A DNA stretch of 64,000 bases from Rhodobacter sp. Its GTDB lineage: Bacteria > Pseudomonadota > Alphaproteobacteria > Rhodobacterales > Rhodobacteraceae. The notes beneath the pieces are model-generated. The model had not been told where the DNA came from and searched no databases. It saw only the letters and a program-made list of their open reading frames with translations. Both the position numbers and the translations under genes were made by a program. This document shows, piece by piece, positions 61,151 through 64,000 of the stretch. The stretch spans positions 248,001 to 312,000 of the forward strand of contig JACKKE010000001.1 of the NCBI GenBank assembly GCA_020637595.1, in the 5' to 3' direction. Numbering within the stretch: the stretch's first letter is position 1; each line of letters starts with the position of its first letter.

Positions 61151-61887
61151 TGCTGGCGGGCCGCACCATCCTCATCACCGGCGCCGCGGGCGGGCTGGGT
61201 CGGGCTGCCGCCCGGGCCTGCGCCGCCGCGGGCGCGCGGCTGGTGCTGGCCGACCTCGATCTGGCCGGCGCGCAACAGATCGCCGCCGAGACCGGCGGCC
61301 GCGCTGCCCAGGTCGATCTGGGCGAGCCCGACAGCATCGCGGCGCTGGCGGCCTCGGTCGCGACCACCGAGGGGGGGCTGGATGGCCTTCTGAACAACGG
61401 CGCGGTGGCGACGAATGTCGGCGGCATGGGGTTCGAGGAGATCGAGATCGACCTGTGGGACCGCGTGCAACGGGTGAACGTGCGCGGCACCTGGCTGATG
61501 ACGCGGGCCTGTGCAGCGATGCTGCGGGCCAGCGGCACCGGGCGGGTGGTCAACGTGGCCTCGGACACCGCGCTCTGGGGTGCGCCGCGGCTTTTGTCCT
61601 ACACGGCGTCCAAGGGCGCGGTGATGGCGATGACCCGGTCGCTGGCGCGCGAGCTGGGCCCAGACCGGATCGGCGTGACCTGCGTCGCGCCCGGGATCCT
61701 GACGACGCCTTCCACCGATTACGTCCCCGAGGCGCGTCACCGGCTTTACGCCGAGGGCCGCGCCGTGCCCGGGCCGCAGACCGCCGACGAGATCACTGGC
61801 ACCATCGCCTTCCTTCTGTCCGAAGCGGCGCTGACGCTGACCGGGCAGGTGCTGCCGGTCAACAACGGGTTCGTGTTCAATGGCTGA
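61147..61887 (+). CDS. Short-chain dehydrogenase/reductase
   Basis: 246 residues, classical SDR. NAD(P) site TGAAGGLGRAAA, Asp in VLADLDLAG favouring NAD, NNGA motif, catalytic Ser in NVASDTALWG and Tyr/Lys in YTASKGAVMA. Likely oxidises a cis-dihydrodiol or alcohol made by the Rieske enzyme; inference from position. Translationally coupled on both sides. Confidence 0.92.
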   Translation: MMLAGRTILITGAAGGLGRAAARACAAAGARLVLADLDLAGAQQIAAETGGRAAQVDLGEPDSIAALAASVATTEGGLDGLLNNGAVATNVGGMGFEEIEIDLWDRVQRVNVRGTWLMTRACAAMLRASGTGRVVNVASDTALWGAPRLLSYTASKGAVMAMTRSLARELGPDRIGVTCVAPGILTTPSTDYVPEARHRLYAEGRAVPGPQTADEITGTIAFLLSEAALTLTGQVLPVNNGFVFNG

Positions 61888-62701
61888 GTGGCGCGACCAC
61901 CTCACCGGCGGGATCAGCTGGCGCGAGCGCCCGGGCGACGGGCCGGTGCTGGTCTGCCTGCACGGCATCGGCTCGCGCGCCTTTGGCTGGCAGGCGCTGG
62001 CCGAGTGCCTGCCGGGCTGGCGGGTGATCGCCTGGGATGCGCCGGGCTATGGCAAATCCGTGCCGTTGACGGTGGACTGGCCCGTGGCGCGGGACTATGC
62101 GCAGGCTCTTGAAGGTCTGACAAATGTCATTGGCCTGACCAAATTTCATCTGGTCGGACACTCTCTGGGCACGCTGATCGGGGCATCTTATGCACGAAAT
62201 TATCCACAGGCTGCAAAAAGTCTGACATTAACGAGCTGCGCGCAGGGCGGTGGTGTGACCCCCGGTGCGGCGCTGGCGGCTGCGCATCAAGCGCGTATCA
62301 ACGACCTGCAAGAGGTTGGGGCAGAAAAGTTTTCCGAAATCCGCTCTCCCCGCCTGGTTTATCGCCCTGAGGCGAATCCCGCTCTGGTGGCGCAGGTGAG
62401 GGCGGCGATGGCGACGGTGACCCTGCCGGGTTATGCACAGGCCGTGCGGATGCTGGCCGCGGGCGATCTGACGGCCGACTGCGCCGAGATATCCACAGGC
62501 ACCGCGGTGGTCGTCGGCGCCGAAGACATTGTCACCCCGCCGGCGCAGTCCGAACGCGCCTTTGCGGCCCTGAAAAACCCCCGCGGCCTGACCGTGGTGC
62601 CCGGTTGCGGCCATGCGCTGCCCCTGCAGGCGCCGCTTGCGCTGGCCCAGATCATCCGCGCGCAGGCCGAAACCTGTGCCGACCAAGGAGCGACGCCATG
62701 A
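61880..62701 (+). CDS. Alpha/beta hydrolase
   Basis: 273 residues. Oxyanion segment CLHGIGSRAFGWQ, nucleophile elbow VGHSLGTLIG (Ser), Asp region VVVGAEDIVTP and catalytic His in PGCGHALPLQ. In this setting it may act as a meta-cleavage product hydrolase, ester or lactone hydrolase. Overlaps the SDR by 8 bp and the dioxygenase by 4 bp. Confidence 0.9.
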   Translation: MAEWRDHLTGGISWRERPGDGPVLVCLHGIGSRAFGWQALAECLPGWRVIAWDAPGYGKSVPLTVDWPVARDYAQALEGLTNVIGLTKFHLVGHSLGTLIGASYARNYPQAAKSLTLTSCAQGGGVTPGAALAAAHQARINDLQEVGAEKFSEIRSPRLVYRPEANPALVAQVRAAMATVTLPGYAQAVRMLAAGDLTADCAEISTGTAVVVGAEDIVTPPAQSERAFAALKNPRGLTVVPGCGHALPLQAPLALAQIIRAQAETCADQGATP

Positions 62702-63618
62702 GTGAATTCCTCGTAGGTGCCCTGCGTGGCATCGTGATGCGCGGCCCGGCGATCACCGCCACAAAAGGCTTCTATACCGATATGTGGGGCCTGGGCCTGG
62801 CGCAGGAAGAGGCGGATACCGTCTGGTTGCGCGGCACCGGGGGCAACGCCTTTCTCTATGGGCTCAAGGACGGGCCGGTCTTCGGTATCGAATACGTCGA
62901 CTTCGCGATGGACGACCGCGCGCAGGTCGACCGGCTCTATGCGCATGCCGTGGCCGAGGGGGCGCGCGTATCCGGAACCCCGGCAGCGTTTGACGATTGG
63001 GTCGGCGGTTGGGGCTTCGAGATCCTCGACCCCGATAACCGCCGCCTGCGGTTCCGCGCCGAGGCGCGCAGCCTGCCCGAGGCCCCGGAATGGGCACGCC
63101 CGCGCAAGGTCAGCCATGTGGTGCTGAACACCGCCGATATGGAGGGGCTCGAGGCGTGGTATCGCCGCGTGCTGGGCTTCCGCGTGTCGGATTACAGCGC
63201 CGACCAGATGGTGTTCCTGCGCTGCGCCTCGGATCACCATTCGATCGCCCTGGTGCGGGCGCATTACCCGTCGGTCAACCACGTCGCCTTCGAGTTGCCG
63301 ACGATCAACGAGTTCATGCGCTCGATCGGGCGGATGAAAGAGCGTGGCATCCATCCGACCTGGGGTCCGGGGCGGCACGGGCCGGGCAACAACCCGTTCG
63401 CCTATTTCGTCTCGCCCTCGGGGTTCTGCATCGAGTTCACGACCGAACTCGAAACCATCGATGAGGCCACGCATCAGGCGCAGGTCTGGCCGCGCGATGT
63501 CCCCGAGAAAATGGACCGCTGGATGACCGCCGGCGCGCCCACCGCGGCGCAGCGCATGGTGATGCAGGGCCGCCCGGATCCGGGCTTTCCGAATTTCGGC
63601 AAAGGAGACGGCGCATGA
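62698..63618 (+). CDS. VOC-family extradiol-type dioxygenase
   Basis: 306 residues with two glyoxalase-like halves. The second half has His140 (KVSHVVLNT), His195 (SVNHVAFEL) and Glu246 (GFCIEFTTE), the iron-ligand pattern of type I extradiol dioxygenases, plus WGPGRHGPGNN, which matches the catalytic His loop. Probably opens a catechol-like ring. The C-terminal 50 residues are a helical tail. Overlaps the next gene by 4 bp. Confidence 0.88.
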   Translation: MSEFLVGALRGIVMRGPAITATKGFYTDMWGLGLAQEEADTVWLRGTGGNAFLYGLKDGPVFGIEYVDFAMDDRAQVDRLYAHAVAEGARVSGTPAAFDDWVGGWGFEILDPDNRRLRFRAEARSLPEAPEWARPRKVSHVVLNTADMEGLEAWYRRVLGFRVSDYSADQMVFLRCASDHHSIALVRAHYPSVNHVAFELPTINEFMRSIGRMKERGIHPTWGPGRHGPGNNPFAYFVSPSGFCIEFTTELETIDEATHQAQVWPRDVPEKMDRWMTAGAPTAAQRMVMQGRPDPGFPNFGKGDGA

Positions 63619-64000
63619 AACCGCCCTATGAGGGTCAGGTCGCGGTGGTGACGGGCGGCAGTTCCGGCATCGGGCTGGCGACGGTGCAGCTGCTGTTGGA
63701 GCAGGGCGCGAAGGTCGCGCTGTGTGCACGCGGCGAGGGGCGTCTGATGGACGTGGCCGCCGTTCTGGCGCGCGATTTCGGCGCGGACCGGGTGCTGGCG
63801 CAGGCGGTGAATGTGCTGGACGGGGCGGCGGTTACCGCCTTTGCCGAGGCCGTGCAGGCGCGGTTCGGCACCGTCGACCTGCTGGTGAACAACGCCGGTC
63901 AGGGCCGGGTCAGCACCTTTGCGGACACCACCGACGACGCCTGGCGCGAGGAATACGAGCTGAAGCTCTTCAGCCAGATCAACCCGACGCGCGCCTTCCT
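63615..64000 (+). CDS. Short-chain dehydrogenase/reductase (3' end beyond the window)
   Basis: First 128 residues only. TGGSSGIGLATVQLLLEQG is the nucleotide-binding loop, followed by VALCARGEGRL and LLVNNAGQGRV. The Arg after the second strand suggests NADP preference. Last visible member of the catabolic operon; the catalytic Ser-Tyr-Lys lies outside. Confidence 0.9.
   Translation, partial: MKPPYEGQVAVVTGGSSGIGLATVQLLLEQGAKVALCARGEGRLMDVAAVLARDFGADRVLAQAVNVLDGAAVTAFAEAVQARFGTVDLLVNNAGQGRVSTFADTTDDAWREEYELKLFSQINPTRAF

Overview
The window is high-GC chromosomal DNA whose gene content and intergenic repeats look like an alphaproteobacterium of the Rhodobacterales (Rhodobacter/Paracoccus-like). 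Pointers are CtaA-type heme A synthase, DUF4169 and DUF924 proteins, GTA-like phage genes, a GTTC-N7-GTTC LexA box at uvrA and a Rhodobacterales-type intergenic repeat. No rRNA or CRISPR array was seen; there is one tRNA.

Region 1 (1-9.6 kb, minus strand) holds one very large single-ORF type I polyketide synthase (KS-AT-DH-MT-like-ER-KR-ACP-TE), followed by the 5' part of a DctB-like C4-dicarboxylate sensor kinase that runs off the left edge. No phosphopantetheinyl transferase or tailoring genes are visible.

Region 2 (9.85-28.07 kb) is an integrated phage-like element. It is bounded by a 20-bp direct repeat, of which the right copy overlaps the 3' end of a tRNA-Gln(TTG) gene. It carries a tyrosine integrase, HK97-type portal, a fused prohead protease/major capsid protein, GTA-like tail assembly proteins, HNH nuclease, head-tail connectors, a C5-methyltransferase-like protein, both terminase subunits and a tape measure. 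No repressor, replication, tail tube, baseplate, fibre or lysis genes were recognised, so it looks like a satellite or a stripped prophage. A low-GC AAA-ATPase/TOPRIM (OLD-family) gene sits backwards in the middle as likely defence cargo. After the tape measure lies about 0.55 kb without a gene that is packed with perfect hairpins, several capped by GNRA or UUCG tetraloops on the plus strand. This is a candidate large structured non-coding RNA and the most unusual feature of the window.

Region 3 (28.5-44.6 kb) is mostly housekeeping: BaiN-like flavoprotein, TrmJ, CtaA, M32 carboxypeptidase, an exported FGE-like protein with a large exported partner, fumarase C, a zinc metallopeptidase, DUF4169, a 2-oxoglutarate oxygenase, dihydrolipoyl dehydrogenase, DUF924, an MFS transporter and a GntR/FCD regulator with a palindromic operator.

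Region 4 (44.6-52.1 kb) has a two-gene molybdenum enzyme resembling pyrogallol-phloroglucinol transhydroxylase or resorcinol hydroxylase, with an unusual N-terminal extension, then rhodanese and SOS-controlled uvrA.

Region 5 (52.1-64 kb) is a probable aromatic or heteroaromatic catabolic locus. It contains an Old-Yellow-Enzyme-type flavoprotein, FAD monooxygenase, IclR regulator, NitT/TauT-type ABC importer, cupin, Rieske oxygenase, two short-chain dehydrogenases, an alpha/beta hydrolase and an extradiol-type dioxygenase. A plausible flow is uptake, ring hydroxylation, dehydrogenation, extradiol ring cleavage and C-C or ester hydrolysis. The substrate cannot be read from sequence.
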